From Nanobdellota archaeon (lineage in GTDB: Archaea; Nanobdellota; Nanobdellia; Woesearchaeales; GW2011-AR9): 46,263 nt of DNA. Below are positions 1-8,795 of this stretch, piece by piece. Position 1 is the first letter of the stretch; each line of letters begins with the position of its first letter. Where the stretch lies: the NCBI GenBank assembly GCA_030647325.1, contig JAUSJN010000011.1, positions 1 through 46,263 on the forward strand, written 5' to 3'. A model generated the notes under the pieces. That model searched no databases and was not told the origin of the DNA. It saw nothing but the letters and a program-made list of their open reading frames with translations. Made by a program: the position numbers and the translations under genes.

Positions 1-212
1 ACTTTTGCAGCTGAGAGAGCTGATGCAAATGCTAAAGCATAATCATCATAGACCTTTCCGCTGAACATCTTGCCGCGCTTGCCGGCAACAGACACTTCGT
101 ATTGAACAGTTCCCTCTAAATTAGAAACGCCTTCGGTGCTTGCTTGTTTAAGCAAATTTTCTTTTGCTTCTTGGGGATTTTTTCCCTTACCTTCGTATAA
201 TTTATCAACCAT
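1..212 (-). CDS. Hypothetical small protein, 3' end cut by window edge (MVDKLYEGKGKNPQEAKENLLKQASTEGVSNLEGTVQYEVSV...)
   Basis: Open frame from ATG at 212 to the window edge on the minus strand, no stop; not in the ORF track because it is truncated. Confidence 0.65.
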   Translation of the reverse strand, partial: MVDKLYEGKGKNPQEAKENLLKQASTEGVSNLEGTVQYEVSVAGKRGKMFSGKVYDDYALAFASALSAAK

Positions 213-332
213 TTTCTAAACCTCCGAATTATAGTGTTTTTGAGGAATATATTTGCTTTTAAATATTTTGTATCTCCAGCCCATATGATTCTACACAAAA
301 AGCTTATAAAACCCTTCTTTCTTCAGCCTAAT

Positions 333-533
333 ATGTTACCCTTAAGCAAGGAAGAGAAGTCAGTACTGAAGATTTTGGTAGAGAAAGAGCTCCACCATGT
401 CAAGAAAGATGATCAGGGATTTTTGATCAGCAACGCTCCTTTCCTAGGCAAGTCTGATGATCCAGACCTTCCTTTCCTGAAGAGTCTGAAGTTGTATAAA
501 AGTTTCTTAGAGCAGTTAAAACTGAAGTTGTAA
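333..533 (+). CDS. Hypothetical 66-aa protein directly upstream of prefoldin alpha
   Basis: ATG at 333 is a more plausible start than 234; tightly packed before pfdA. Confidence 0.55.
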   Translation: MLPLSKEEKSVLKILVEKELHHVKKDDQGFLISNAPFLGKSDDPDLPFLKSLKLYKSFLEQLKLKL

Positions 534-537
534 TCAT

Positions 538-945
538 ATGGCGGATGAGACTATATTTGAAGAGAAGTACAGGCAGCTCCAACAATTACAGCAGCAGGTA
601 GAACAGATAACCGAGTATGTTGAAAGGATGCAAGGACAGCAAAAAGAACTGGACGCCTCTATAGAAGCTCTTTCTGAATTGCAAAAAACAAACATAAACA
701 CCGAGATCCTTGCCCCCATCGCCAACGGCATATTCCTGAAAGCAGAATTGAAGGATAACCAGAAACTGGTGGTGAACGTAGGCGCAGAGGTCACGGTGGA
801 AAAGAATATCCCGGAAGTTCTCAGATTGTTAACAGAACAGAAAGAAAAGATCGCTGAGAACATCTCAGAAGCAGAGACCTTTTTGCAGGAATTGTATGAG
901 CAGGGTAAAAAATTATACCAACAATCAGGCGAGGCAGCAGAATAA
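538..945 (+). CDS. pfdA: Prefoldin alpha subunit
   Basis: Coiled-coil/beta-hairpin/coiled-coil pattern (LAPIANGIFLKAELKDNQKLVVNVGAEVTVEKNIPE); adjacent to ftsY as in many archaea. Confidence 0.9.
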   Translation: MADETIFEEKYRQLQQLQQQVEQITEYVERMQGQQKELDASIEALSELQKTNINTEILAPIANGIFLKAELKDNQKLVVNVGAEVTVEKNIPEVLRLLTEQKEKIAENISEAETFLQELYEQGKKLYQQSGEAAE

Positions 946-2237
946 TGTTCGGCAAACTGAAAGAAAAATTGATGCAGGCAGTATCGGCCTTTTCCAAGAA
1001 GACGGAAGAGGAGGCGGAAGTAGAAGAGAAACCGGTCGAAGTCAAGAAGCAAAAAGTTGAACCGAAACAGAAAGAGGTTACAGAGACTAAAAAGAAACCA
1101 GCAGAGAAAAAAGTAAAGAAAGGAAAAGCAAAAAAAGAGAACAAGAAGCCTGCAAAAGAAAAAAAGAAAGAAGTTGAAGTCGCCGAGCCGGAAGAAAGGA
1201 TCGAAGAAAAAACTGAGGAAGCAGCAGAAGAAAAACCGTCATTTTTCAAGAGACTTTTTACTAAAAAAGAAGAAGAGAAAGCAGAAGAAAAAGAAGCGAC
1301 GGAAGAAGCTGTAGAAAAGAGTGAAGAACCAGTAGAGGAAAAATCGGAAGAGCCTTCTGCTGAAAAAGGATTCTTCGGGAAGATCAAGACCTCTTTAACC
1401 ACCAAGAAGATCTCTGCAGAGAAGTTTGAAGAATTATTCTGGGAATTGGAATTAGCTTTATTGGAGAATAATGTTTCCGTCGAAGTGATCGAAAAGATAA
1501 AAGAAGATCTGAAAAAGGAATTAGTGGACAAGCCCTTGCCGAGAGATGTGCCGGCGAAGATCGAAGAGACCTTGAAAAAAACCCTGACGGAAATACTCAC
1601 TTTTGAAAAAATTGATCTGCTTAAAGCGGCAAAACAAAAAGAAAAACCATTAGTCATCGCTTTCTTCGGCATCAACGGAACGGGAAAGACCACTTCCATC
1701 GCTAAACTGGCGCATTACTTCCAGAAGCATAAATTATCAGTGGTGCTTGCAGCCTGCGACACCTTCAGGGCGGCAGCGATCCAGCAGCTGGAAGAACATG
1801 CCGATAAATTAGGAGTAAAGATAATCAAACAAGACTACGGTTCTGATGCGGCTGCAGTCGCTTTTGATGCGATCAAATATGCGGAGAAAAATAAGATTGA
1901 TGTGGTGTTGCTAGATACCGCAGGGAGATTGCATTCCAATACCAACCTGATGCAGGAACTAGAGAAAATCATCAGGGTGGCAAAGCCTGATCTGAAGATT
2001 TTCGTCGGTGAAAGCATCACCGGAAATGACTGCATCGAGCAGGCAAGGAAATTCAATGATCTGGTGGAGATGGATGGCGCTATTTTGACTAAAGCTGATG
2101 TGGATGAGAAAGGCGGAGCGCCCTTGTCGATCTCCTATACCATCAAGAAACCTATCTTATTTTTAGGGATGGGGCAGAAGTACGATGATCTGGAAGAGTT
2201 TGATGCTCAAGTGATCTTGAAAAGGTTGGGGTTTTGA
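945..2237 (+). CDS. ftsY: Signal recognition particle receptor FtsY (SRP GTPase)
   Basis: NG-domain motifs GINGTGKTTSIAKLA, DTFRAAAIQQLE, DTAGRLHSN, TKADVDEKGG; acidic/lysine-rich N-terminal A region. Confidence 0.95.
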   Translation: MFGKLKEKLMQAVSAFSKKTEEEAEVEEKPVEVKKQKVEPKQKEVTETKKKPAEKKVKKGKAKKENKKPAKEKKKEVEVAEPEERIEEKTEEAAEEKPSFFKRLFTKKEEEKAEEKEATEEAVEKSEEPVEEKSEEPSAEKGFFGKIKTSLTTKKISAEKFEELFWELELALLENNVSVEVIEKIKEDLKKELVDKPLPRDVPAKIEETLKKTLTEILTFEKIDLLKAAKQKEKPLVIAFFGINGTGKTTSIAKLAHYFQKHKLSVVLAACDTFRAAAIQQLEEHADKLGVKIIKQDYGSDAAAVAFDAIKYAEKNKIDVVLLDTAGRLHSNTNLMQELEKIIRVAKPDLKIFVGESITGNDCIEQARKFNDLVEMDGAILTKADVDEKGGAPLSISYTIKKPILFLGMGQKYDDLEEFDAQVILKRLGF

Positions 2238-2239
2238 TC

Positions 2240-2725
2240 ATGTCTGAAGACCACGAAAAAAAACGTCTGCAATTAGTAGTCAACAATGAACCTACTTTCC
2301 GGATCAAAACACCGATCGAACGCCTAAGGGAAGAGCACCAAGCAATTTTGGAAAAAAAAGAAGAAGGCTATAATAAGACCATAAATGATCTTCGCGATAA
2401 ACACGCCAAAGAGCTTAAAAGGCCAAAACTATTTGGAGGGTATACCAGCGGTATTGTTCTCATTGCAATTGCTACTGCTGCTGGCGTTTATGTCAGCAAA
2501 TACACTTCGAATAATCATCCAGAAGTGATCGTTGAGTTGAACAAAGATCTGAACAAAGACGGGATAGATGATGCGTTCATCCTACAGAAAGACGGATACA
2601 AGATACCAATGTACGGGGTAGAAAGCCTCATGGGGAAGCAATACTTAAGCGCCAGGAAGATGGAGCGAAGTGCAGGTAATATCATAGATTACCAAAGCAT
2701 CGAAGATAAGCTTAATAAAGAATAA
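2240..2725 (+). CDS. Hypothetical single-TM protein with EF-hand-like DLNKDGIDDAFIL motif
   Basis: ORF; TM GIVLIAIATAAGVYV; dockerin/EF-hand-like loop. Confidence 0.6.
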   Translation: MSEDHEKKRLQLVVNNEPTFRIKTPIERLREEHQAILEKKEEGYNKTINDLRDKHAKELKRPKLFGGYTSGIVLIAIATAAGVYVSKYTSNNHPEVIVELNKDLNKDGIDDAFILQKDGYKIPMYGVESLMGKQYLSARKMERSAGNIIDYQSIEDKLNKE

Positions 2726-2782
2726 TTCTAAAGATTGGATTTGTTTGACAAGATTTTTATAATAATACGCTAAAAACACTTC

Positions 2783-4060
2783 ATGACCACTTTCCATGTC
2801 CTAACTGCAGGATGTTCGACCAACCAGTCCGATGCGGAGCAGATGGCAGGATTGCTGAAACAAGCGAAATTTGAGTTGGTGGAAAAGATCGAGGATGCGG
2901 ATGTGGTGGTGTTCAATACCTGCGCCGTCAAGACGCCCAGCGAGAATCCGTTATTCACCCAACTAGACCAATTCAAAAAAGATCATCCTTACAAGATAGC
3001 GGTCATCTCCGGCTGCATCGCTCCGGCTGACAAGCAGAGATTGAAAGATTATTCTTTGATCGGCACAAAGCAGATCCACCATATCGTGCAGGTGGTGGAA
3101 GAAGCTCTGCATGATAATGTATTGCAATTGCTGAACCATGATGAGATGCCACCGCTGAATCTACCAAAAGTGCGCAAAAATCCTCTGGTGGAGATCCTGC
3201 CCATCAATCGTGGATGCCTTGATGCATATGCCGCTTTCGGCAAGGGTAAAAAAGCGCAGGGAAAGATAATCTCATATCCGGCAGCAGCGATCGTTGAAGC
3301 GGCAACAAAAGCGGTCAAAGAAGGAGTGAAAGAGATCTGGCTGACTTCACGAGATGCATTTGGTTATGGATCTGAGATAGGGACAGACTTACCGGCCTTA
3401 CTGAAGCAAGTGGTGCAGATTCCCGGAGATTTCAAGATACGCATCGACATGGGCAATCCTGGACACCTCTCCAAGATCAGCGCGAAATTGGTAGAGATAT
3501 ACAAGCATCCCAAGATATTCAAGTTTTTACATCTTCCGTTGCAGGCAGGACATGATGAGACGCTGAAAGCGATGCGTCGGAGTTATACGGTGGAAGAATA
3601 TCTGCAGGCCATCTATCTATTCAAAAGAGAGATCCCTGAGATGAATATCATAACTGATATCATGGTCGGTTATCCCACAGAAACAGACGATCATTACTGG
3701 GGAACCTTGGAAGTGGTGCGCAAAACGACACCTGATTCAATCAATATCTCCCGTTTTGGGCCAAGACCGGATATGCCAGCGACGCAGCTTCCTGGATTAC
3801 CGGAGGAAGTGGTCCAGCATCGCTGCAAAGTTTTAACAGATATATTTCATAATGCTTCTAAGATCCAGAATGAACGCTGGCTGGATTGGAAAGGAGAGAT
3901 CCTGATCGATGAAAAGGGCCGCGAGTCAGGACAATGGATGGGCCGGAATAATTCCTACAAACAGATCATTGTAGAAGGAGATTTCAAGTTAGGAGATATG
4001 TTACAGGTGCAGATCGTGAAAGCGGAAACCTTTGATCTAAGAGGAAAAGTGGTAAGTTGA
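2783..4060 (+). CDS. MiaB/CDKAL1-family tRNA methylthiotransferase homologue with degenerate radical-SAM motif
   Basis: UPF0004 cysteines (GCSTNQSD, NTCAVKTP, SGCIAPADK), radical-SAM core (FLHLPLQAGHDETLKAMRRSYTVEEY, TDIMVGYPTETDDHY) and TRAM-like C-terminus; GCLDAYAAFGKGKKAQG in place of GCLxxCxxC. Confidence 0.9.
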   Translation: MTTFHVLTAGCSTNQSDAEQMAGLLKQAKFELVEKIEDADVVVFNTCAVKTPSENPLFTQLDQFKKDHPYKIAVISGCIAPADKQRLKDYSLIGTKQIHHIVQVVEEALHDNVLQLLNHDEMPPLNLPKVRKNPLVEILPINRGCLDAYAAFGKGKKAQGKIISYPAAAIVEAATKAVKEGVKEIWLTSRDAFGYGSEIGTDLPALLKQVVQIPGDFKIRIDMGNPGHLSKISAKLVEIYKHPKIFKFLHLPLQAGHDETLKAMRRSYTVEEYLQAIYLFKREIPEMNIITDIMVGYPTETDDHYWGTLEVVRKTTPDSINISRFGPRPDMPATQLPGLPEEVVQHRCKVLTDIFHNASKIQNERWLDWKGEILIDEKGRESGQWMGRNNSYKQIIVEGDFKLGDMLQVQIVKAETFDLRGKVVS

Positions 4061-4078
4061 TCTAACAACTTAAACATT

Positions 4079-4651
4079 CTATTTTCCCATCTCTTCTTCT
4101 ATTTCTTTCATGATCTCTTCTTCCTTCATGGAAGGAAGTTTTTTTCCCTGGTATGACTGGAGTAGATTCTTGACCTGCCCGTACATATATGCGGTGTCAC
4201 CGACTAATTGGCGGGTATATCCTTCTTCCAGGGGAAATTTGTAAAAATACTTATGGATCACTCCCTTAAGAAAAAAAGGTAATGGTTTGGTTCCCCAGCG
4301 CCCTTCGTAATTAGTTAAAGACCAGGCGTCAAAAGTGATAAGAGCGTCGCCTTGCTGAAATTTTTGCTTTATTCCGGAAACTTCCTTCACCGTTTCAGTG
4401 ACATTGTCTAAGGCAAGATGAATCTTGATCATCAAGGAGATATACTGAGAGACGCTCTTCACCGGCCGTAATTCCAATTCCAATACCCTTCCGGCGGGAG
4501 TCACTAATTCTTCGCTTTTCTTTTCCAGGTAGCTATACTTTTTTTCCTGGAGCGCTTTCCTGATCACGGAAAGAAGTTCGTCAGTGCGGAAAATACCATG
4601 ATAGGTGATTTTCTTCTGATTGATGACCAGATTTTTTTCAGTCATATTCAT
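4079..4651 (-). CDS. Hypothetical protein, paralogue family A (190 aa)
   Basis: ORF; similar to 4648..5160 and 9297..9824 (ITYHGIFRTDEL, WGTKPLPFFL). Confidence 0.7.
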   Translation of the reverse strand: MNMTEKNLVINQKKITYHGIFRTDELLSVIRKALQEKKYSYLEKKSEELVTPAGRVLELELRPVKSVSQYISLMIKIHLALDNVTETVKEVSGIKQKFQQGDALITFDAWSLTNYEGRWGTKPLPFFLKGVIHKYFYKFPLEEGYTRQLVGDTAYMYGQVKNLLQSYQGKKLPSMKEEEIMKEIEEEMGK

Positions 4652-5160
4652 CTCCCATAGGCGTGGGTGAAGGAATTAAGATAGGATTTTATCTTGTAGT
4701 GGAGATCTTCCACATCCGCCCTGACCCAGGTCTCAGCTTTATGATAATGTTCTTTAAAGAAATATTTCTCAAAGAGCATGCTCAGGTACCAATACAAGGG
4801 CTTTTCGCCCCATTTGTTCTTGCGGTCGCTGATGACATAGCCGTCGAAAATCATGCGCACCGTCCCCTGGCCGGTCCTGATGACCGACTTATCCGCCTGC
4901 ACATCGACCTCTTTAAGATCAGCCACGTTTATCTTTATGGAAATGATGAGTTTGTAATAATCGCTGATATTTTTCCATGGTTCCAGGATGATATGCATCT
5001 GCTTTCCGGAGGGCGTGACAATAACCTGGTTCATCTTTTCATACCAGTCATAGCCCTTTTCGTAAAAGAAGGAAGAGACAAGGTTGTGCAGCTCATCAAA
5101 ATTGAAGAGCCCTTCATGGGTAAGTTTCAATCGATCCACAATCAGATAGCGTTCAACCAT
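4648..5160 (-). CDS. Hypothetical protein, paralogue family A (170 aa)
   Basis: ORF; LTHEGLFNFDELHNLVSSFFYEKGYDWYEK; 4-nt overlap with the downstream paralogue. Confidence 0.7.
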   Translation of the reverse strand: MVERYLIVDRLKLTHEGLFNFDELHNLVSSFFYEKGYDWYEKMNQVIVTPSGKQMHIILEPWKNISDYYKLIISIKINVADLKEVDVQADKSVIRTGQGTVRMIFDGYVISDRKNKWGEKPLYWYLSMLFEKYFFKEHYHKAETWVRADVEDLHYKIKSYLNSFTHAYGR

Positions 5161-5297
5161 ATTGATAGGATAAATTTTTAGGCTTATAAATTATTTGTCT
5201 TGAGAGAGGAATTAAAGGTCAAAATCTATCCCCTAGACCACCAAAAACTTTAATAAGCATAACAAAGTTCTAAGCGGAAGGGGTGCGTGAAAAAAGA

Positions 5298-5936
5298 ATG
5301 GTGACGGCGTTTTTAAAGAATATCTTCAAGAAATTGTCACTGAATCCTTTCAGTAAAAAGAGTCATATTAAATTAGGGTTATATGGGCCTCCCAATGGCG
5401 GTAAATCTACCTTAGCGAATAAGATCTGCCAGGATTGGTTAGGGGAAGAGATGTCTTCAGTATCTCATATCGCCCACGAGACCAGAGAGATTAAGATCAA
5501 GGAACAAGTCAATATCAAGAACAAGAAAGGCAAAGAATTGACCTTTTCTCTGGTAGATACGCCCGGTATTTCTACGAAAATTGATTATGAAGAGTTCATC
5601 AGAAAGGGATTAAAGAAAGTAGAAGCAAAGAAACGGGCGAAGGAAGCTACTAAAGGGGTCATCGATTCTATCAAATGGTTAGATGACATGGATTCTGTGG
5701 TCGTAGTCTTAGATGCGACCAAGGATCCCTATTCTCAGGTTAACATTACAATCATCGGAAACTTACAGGCGAGAAATATCCCGGTGCTTATCGCGGCCAA
5801 CAAGGTCGATTTAAAGAAATCAAGCATAGATGCGGTCAAAGCAGCCTTCCCGCAGTATAAAGTGGTAGGTATTTCCGCAAAATACGGCAAAAACATTGAT
5901 GATTTTTATGAACAGCTCTTTACTCTGGCAAATTAA
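5298..5936 (+). CDS. Era/Der-like small GTPase
   Basis: G1 GPPNGGKST, G3 DTPG, G4 NKVD, G5 SAK. Confidence 0.9.
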   Translation: MVTAFLKNIFKKLSLNPFSKKSHIKLGLYGPPNGGKSTLANKICQDWLGEEMSSVSHIAHETREIKIKEQVNIKNKKGKELTFSLVDTPGISTKIDYEEFIRKGLKKVEAKKRAKEATKGVIDSIKWLDDMDSVVVVLDATKDPYSQVNITIIGNLQARNIPVLIAANKVDLKKSSIDAVKAAFPQYKVVGISAKYGKNIDDFYEQLFTLAN

Positions 5937-6042
5937 ACGCCTCTCGCTGTGATTAAAAAATAGTAAATGTTAAAAAGGCCAAAAGTTTCCTTATAGTAGG
6001 AAATAGATGTTCAAAGTAGAATAAAAGAGGTTATACAACAGA

Positions 6043-6432
6043 ATGGTTACGTTTAAGTTTGTTCCATACTACGAAATCGAAGGTCTTTCTTCAGCTAAAA
6101 GAGTGAATAAACTGCTCAAGATCGTCAAGGAAGATAAGATCGTGATCATGGAAGGAAGACTGCGCAAGCAGGAAGAAGCAGACTTGATCGAGATAACCAT
6201 GGAAGAGATTTCTCCCAAGTTTAAGGGCATAGAATTAAGCGTCATCTATCCAGACAAGGACAAGCAGGATATCAGGCAGAAACTGAGAGGGATGATGGCC
6301 AGCACTATACTAGGCGACCGGCAAGGACTTACTATCGTAGGCCCGGCTTCAATAGTTAAGAAGATTGAGAATAATCCGGATAAGATTGAATTATTTACCC
6401 GGGAAAATCGGGCCAAGATGAGGAAGAGATAG
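6043..6432 (+). CDS. DUF2073 family protein
   Basis: Archaeal DUF2073-like sequence (MEGRLRKQEEADLIEITMEEISPKFKGIEL) directly downstream of the GTPase. Confidence 0.8.
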   Translation: MVTFKFVPYYEIEGLSSAKRVNKLLKIVKEDKIVIMEGRLRKQEEADLIEITMEEISPKFKGIELSVIYPDKDKQDIRQKLRGMMASTILGDRQGLTIVGPASIVKKIENNPDKIELFTRENRAKMRKR

Positions 6433-6493
6433 TTCTGATGTATATAGTCCTTTATAGAAACCTATAAATATAGTAAAATCTAAGAAAGTGAGC

Positions 6494-6898
6494 ATGCCAC
6501 ATCAATGTGTCCGTTGTAACACTTTCTATCCTGACGGAGCGGCAGAGATTCTGAAGGGGTGCACTTGTGGAGCAAGGTTGTTTTTCTACATCAAGAAGAA
6601 AGATGTTGAGTATGGTAAAGAATTGTTGACCAACTTAACCGAAGAAGATAAGATCAATATCGAAAAAGACGTGGCGGAAGTGTTAGAGATACGCCATCAA
6701 TCTGACGATGCACCAGTGGTATTGGATCTGGAATCCATCCGTGTGGTAAAGCCAGGCAAGTTTGAGATTGATTTAGTGCATCTATTCAAGAAAGATCCGT
6801 TAATCATCAAATTAGAGGAAGGAAAGTACATGATCGATCTTCCCCAGGCTTTTAAGAAAGCGAAGGAAGACAGCGAAGGAGAGAAGGAAAAGAGATAG
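6494..6898 (+). CDS. Zn-ribbon protein of the GTPase-DUF2073 cluster (OapC/ArvC-type)
   Basis: CVRCNTFYPDGAAEILKGCTCGARLFFYIKK zinc ribbon; conserved archaeal gene order. Confidence 0.75.
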   Translation: MPHQCVRCNTFYPDGAAEILKGCTCGARLFFYIKKKDVEYGKELLTNLTEEDKINIEKDVAEVLEIRHQSDDAPVVLDLESIRVVKPGKFEIDLVHLFKKDPLIIKLEEGKYMIDLPQAFKKAKEDSEGEKEKR

Positions 6899-6899
6899 A

Positions 6900-7415
6900 T
6901 TATAATTTACTCTTCTGCGCTTTGTCTGAGATGATCGCGCTATGCCCGGAAGGGTCTTCGATGATGATCTTCAATGGTTCTCTTCCCACTAAGACTTTGT
7001 TTAATTTCTTGATCAGGTTTTTTCCTTTGGTCTTGGCAGCAGGATCATCTTCCTCTGCATCGGCAGCGGATTGGATCATGGCCTTGACTTTTTCCAGCAA
7101 GCCTTCAACGTTGGTGATGTACCCTTCAGAAGCAGGGCCGGATTCGATGGTTATGACTCTGGGGATCTTGACCGACGCTTCGGCTGATTTGATGATCTTG
7201 ATATTAAGATCGGCATCAGAAGTGACTTCCAAAGTATATCGGCAAGGTTCCTTTTTTTCTGCCGGCTCTACATCAGCTTTGCGGTAGCCGCAGCCGGAAC
7301 AGTCCATGGACAGCACAAAGACCCGGCCAAAGAAGGGTATCTCTACCTCATCCTCACGGAGAGTAAGCTTATTTTCCCCGCAAAAGGCGCATTGCTGTCC
7401 GATTAGTTCTGCCAT
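6900..7415 (-). CDS. ZPR1 zinc-finger domain protein
   Basis: CAFCGENKLTLREDEVEIPFFGRVFVLSMDCSGCGYRKADVE and IESGPASEGYITNVEG motifs. Confidence 0.9.
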   Translation of the reverse strand: MAELIGQQCAFCGENKLTLREDEVEIPFFGRVFVLSMDCSGCGYRKADVEPAEKKEPCRYTLEVTSDADLNIKIIKSAEASVKIPRVITIESGPASEGYITNVEGLLEKVKAMIQSAADAEEDDPAAKTKGKNLIKKLNKVLVGREPLKIIIEDPSGHSAIISDKAQKSKL

Positions 7416-7533
7416 GAAATTGTAGAAAGGGAGTTGATTTAAAAATATTATGTGGAATATAAGTTATGGAGCAATACACACTATTGGAATTACCAAAACC
7501 TTAATAAATAATGCATAAAACATTTAGCCTTAT

Positions 7534-7676
7534 GCACCGGTGGTCCAACGGCTAAGACTTCGGCCTTCCAAGCCGACTATCTGGGTTCGAATGCCAGCAA
7601 TCTAGGCGAGTTGGGCGGGTTACTAGTAACCCACCGCGACGATTAGAATGTTGGAACGAAAGTCCCAGCCGGTGCA
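7534..7676 (+). tRNA. tRNA-Gly(TCC), intron-containing
   Basis: Acceptor GCACCGG/CCGGTGC plus discriminator A; anticodon arm TCGGC-CTTCCAA-GCCGA; T-arm CTGGG-TTCGAA^T-CCCAG restored after removing 7592..7662; no encoded CCA; 72-nt mature length. Confidence 0.92.
7592..7662 (+). other. tRNA intron in the T-loop (position 59/60) with bulge-helix-bulge motif
   Basis: Outer helix CTGGG:CCCAG, 3-nt bulge AGT, 4-bp helix TTCG:CGAA, 3-nt bulge AAT, then CCAGC:GTTGG; cleavage AA^T and AG^T restores loop TTCGAAT. Confidence 0.85.
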
Positions 7677-7685
7677 TTTTTCCTT

Positions 7686-8432
7686 ATGACTACCAAAAAA
7701 GATATTTTTCAGAAAATTCCTATCTTTGGCATGATTCACCTAGCAGGAAATTCTCCCATAAAAAGAGCCTTAGAAGAGATTTCTTTATTTGAAGAAGAAG
7801 GCCTGGATGGAGTAATCGTTGAGAATTATCATAGTCGCTCTGTTGTAGCAGTTATCGATACTTTAGAAGAGATTAGGAAATTAAATTTAAAGATGCTACT
7901 GGGAGTCAATATCCTGCCTAATGATTTTGAATGGGCTTTCACCTTAGCTCAAGAATACAATGCTGATTTCATCCAGTTGGATCATGTGGCAGGGATATAC
8001 GGAACTGATACGAAATTAAATCTCCCTTTCTACGATGCCTTCAGACATGAATATCCGGAAATTCTGGTGCTGGGCGGAGTCTGGCCGAAATATTATCAAC
8101 CAGTAAAAAATTCCAATCTGAAAACAGATTTACGAGAGGGAATGAAAAGAGCTGATGCCATTGTAGTGACCGGTGCGGGAACAGGACAGGAAACTCAGAT
8201 AGAAAAGATACAGCAGTTTAGAGCAATTTTAGGAGATCATCCTCTCATTGTAGGTGCTGGTCTAACTCCACAAAATGCTTACCAACAATTGAGCATTGCC
8301 GACGGAGCTATTGTAGGAAGTTACTTTAAAAAAGATAATCAGACCAACAATAAGATTGAGAGACAACGAGTCAAGGATTTTATGTCGGTAGTACAAGAAG
8401 TCAGGAAATATCGCGGCGTTCCAGAACAATAG
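7686..8432 (+). CDS. BtpA/SgcQ family TIM-barrel protein
   Basis: GMIHLAGNSP...DGVIVENYHSR...GVNILPND...VTGAGTGQET...VGAGLTPQNAYQQLSIADGAIVGSYFKKD. Confidence 0.85.
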   Translation: MTTKKDIFQKIPIFGMIHLAGNSPIKRALEEISLFEEEGLDGVIVENYHSRSVVAVIDTLEEIRKLNLKMLLGVNILPNDFEWAFTLAQEYNADFIQLDHVAGIYGTDTKLNLPFYDAFRHEYPEILVLGGVWPKYYQPVKNSNLKTDLREGMKRADAIVVTGAGTGQETQIEKIQQFRAILGDHPLIVGAGLTPQNAYQQLSIADGAIVGSYFKKDNQTNNKIERQRVKDFMSVVQEVRKYRGVPEQ

Positions 8433-8433
8433 A

Positions 8434-8763
8434 TCAAAATTCCATCCTGAACTCATTCCCATGTTTCTTGAATCCTAATTTCTCATACAAGTGATGGGCT
8501 TTTTCGTTAGAAAACCTGCTGGTGCAGATTAACTTATAACAGCCGCGTCTCTTGGCTTCTTCAATGATCGCAGCAGTTATTTTTCCGCCATGCCCTTGGC
8601 CGCGAAAGGATTCTTCTACAAAGATGTCTTCCATCAGGCCGAAAGGTTCAGTATGCAAATCATTATGAAGAAGATAGAGAAAACCTCTGCCAATCTGGCG
8701 GCCATTTTCTTCCAGGATGATTTTCACCCCAGAAGCGGAAATCTCTTTTGTCTGCAGTTGCAT
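8434..8763 (-). CDS. GNAT family N-acetyltransferase
   Basis: MEDIFVEESFRGQGHGGKITAAIIEEAKRRGC acetyl-CoA loop; HHLYEKLGFKKHG. Confidence 0.9.
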   Translation of the reverse strand: MQLQTKEISASGVKIILEENGRQIGRGFLYLLHNDLHTEPFGLMEDIFVEESFRGQGHGGKITAAIIEEAKRRGCYKLICTSRFSNEKAHHLYEKLGFKKHGNEFRMEF

Positions 8764-8795
8764 GATAAATCAAAGAAAAGAATCATTTAAGAAAC

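Noticed and set aside
821-1699. 292-aa minus-strand ORF opposite ftsY
   Set aside because: Ser/Phe-rich shadow ORF produced by the Lys/Glu-rich codons of ftsY; the opposite strand has clear GTPase motifs
4663-5181. 172-aa plus-strand ORF
   Set aside because: Antisense to the paralogue 4648..5160, whose sequence is supported by two other family members
7581-7597. CTGGGTTCGAATGCCAG read as the real T-arm of the tRNA
   Set aside because: It would leave the acceptor strand CCGGTGC more than 70 nt away; intron removal gives a better T-arm adjacent to the acceptor
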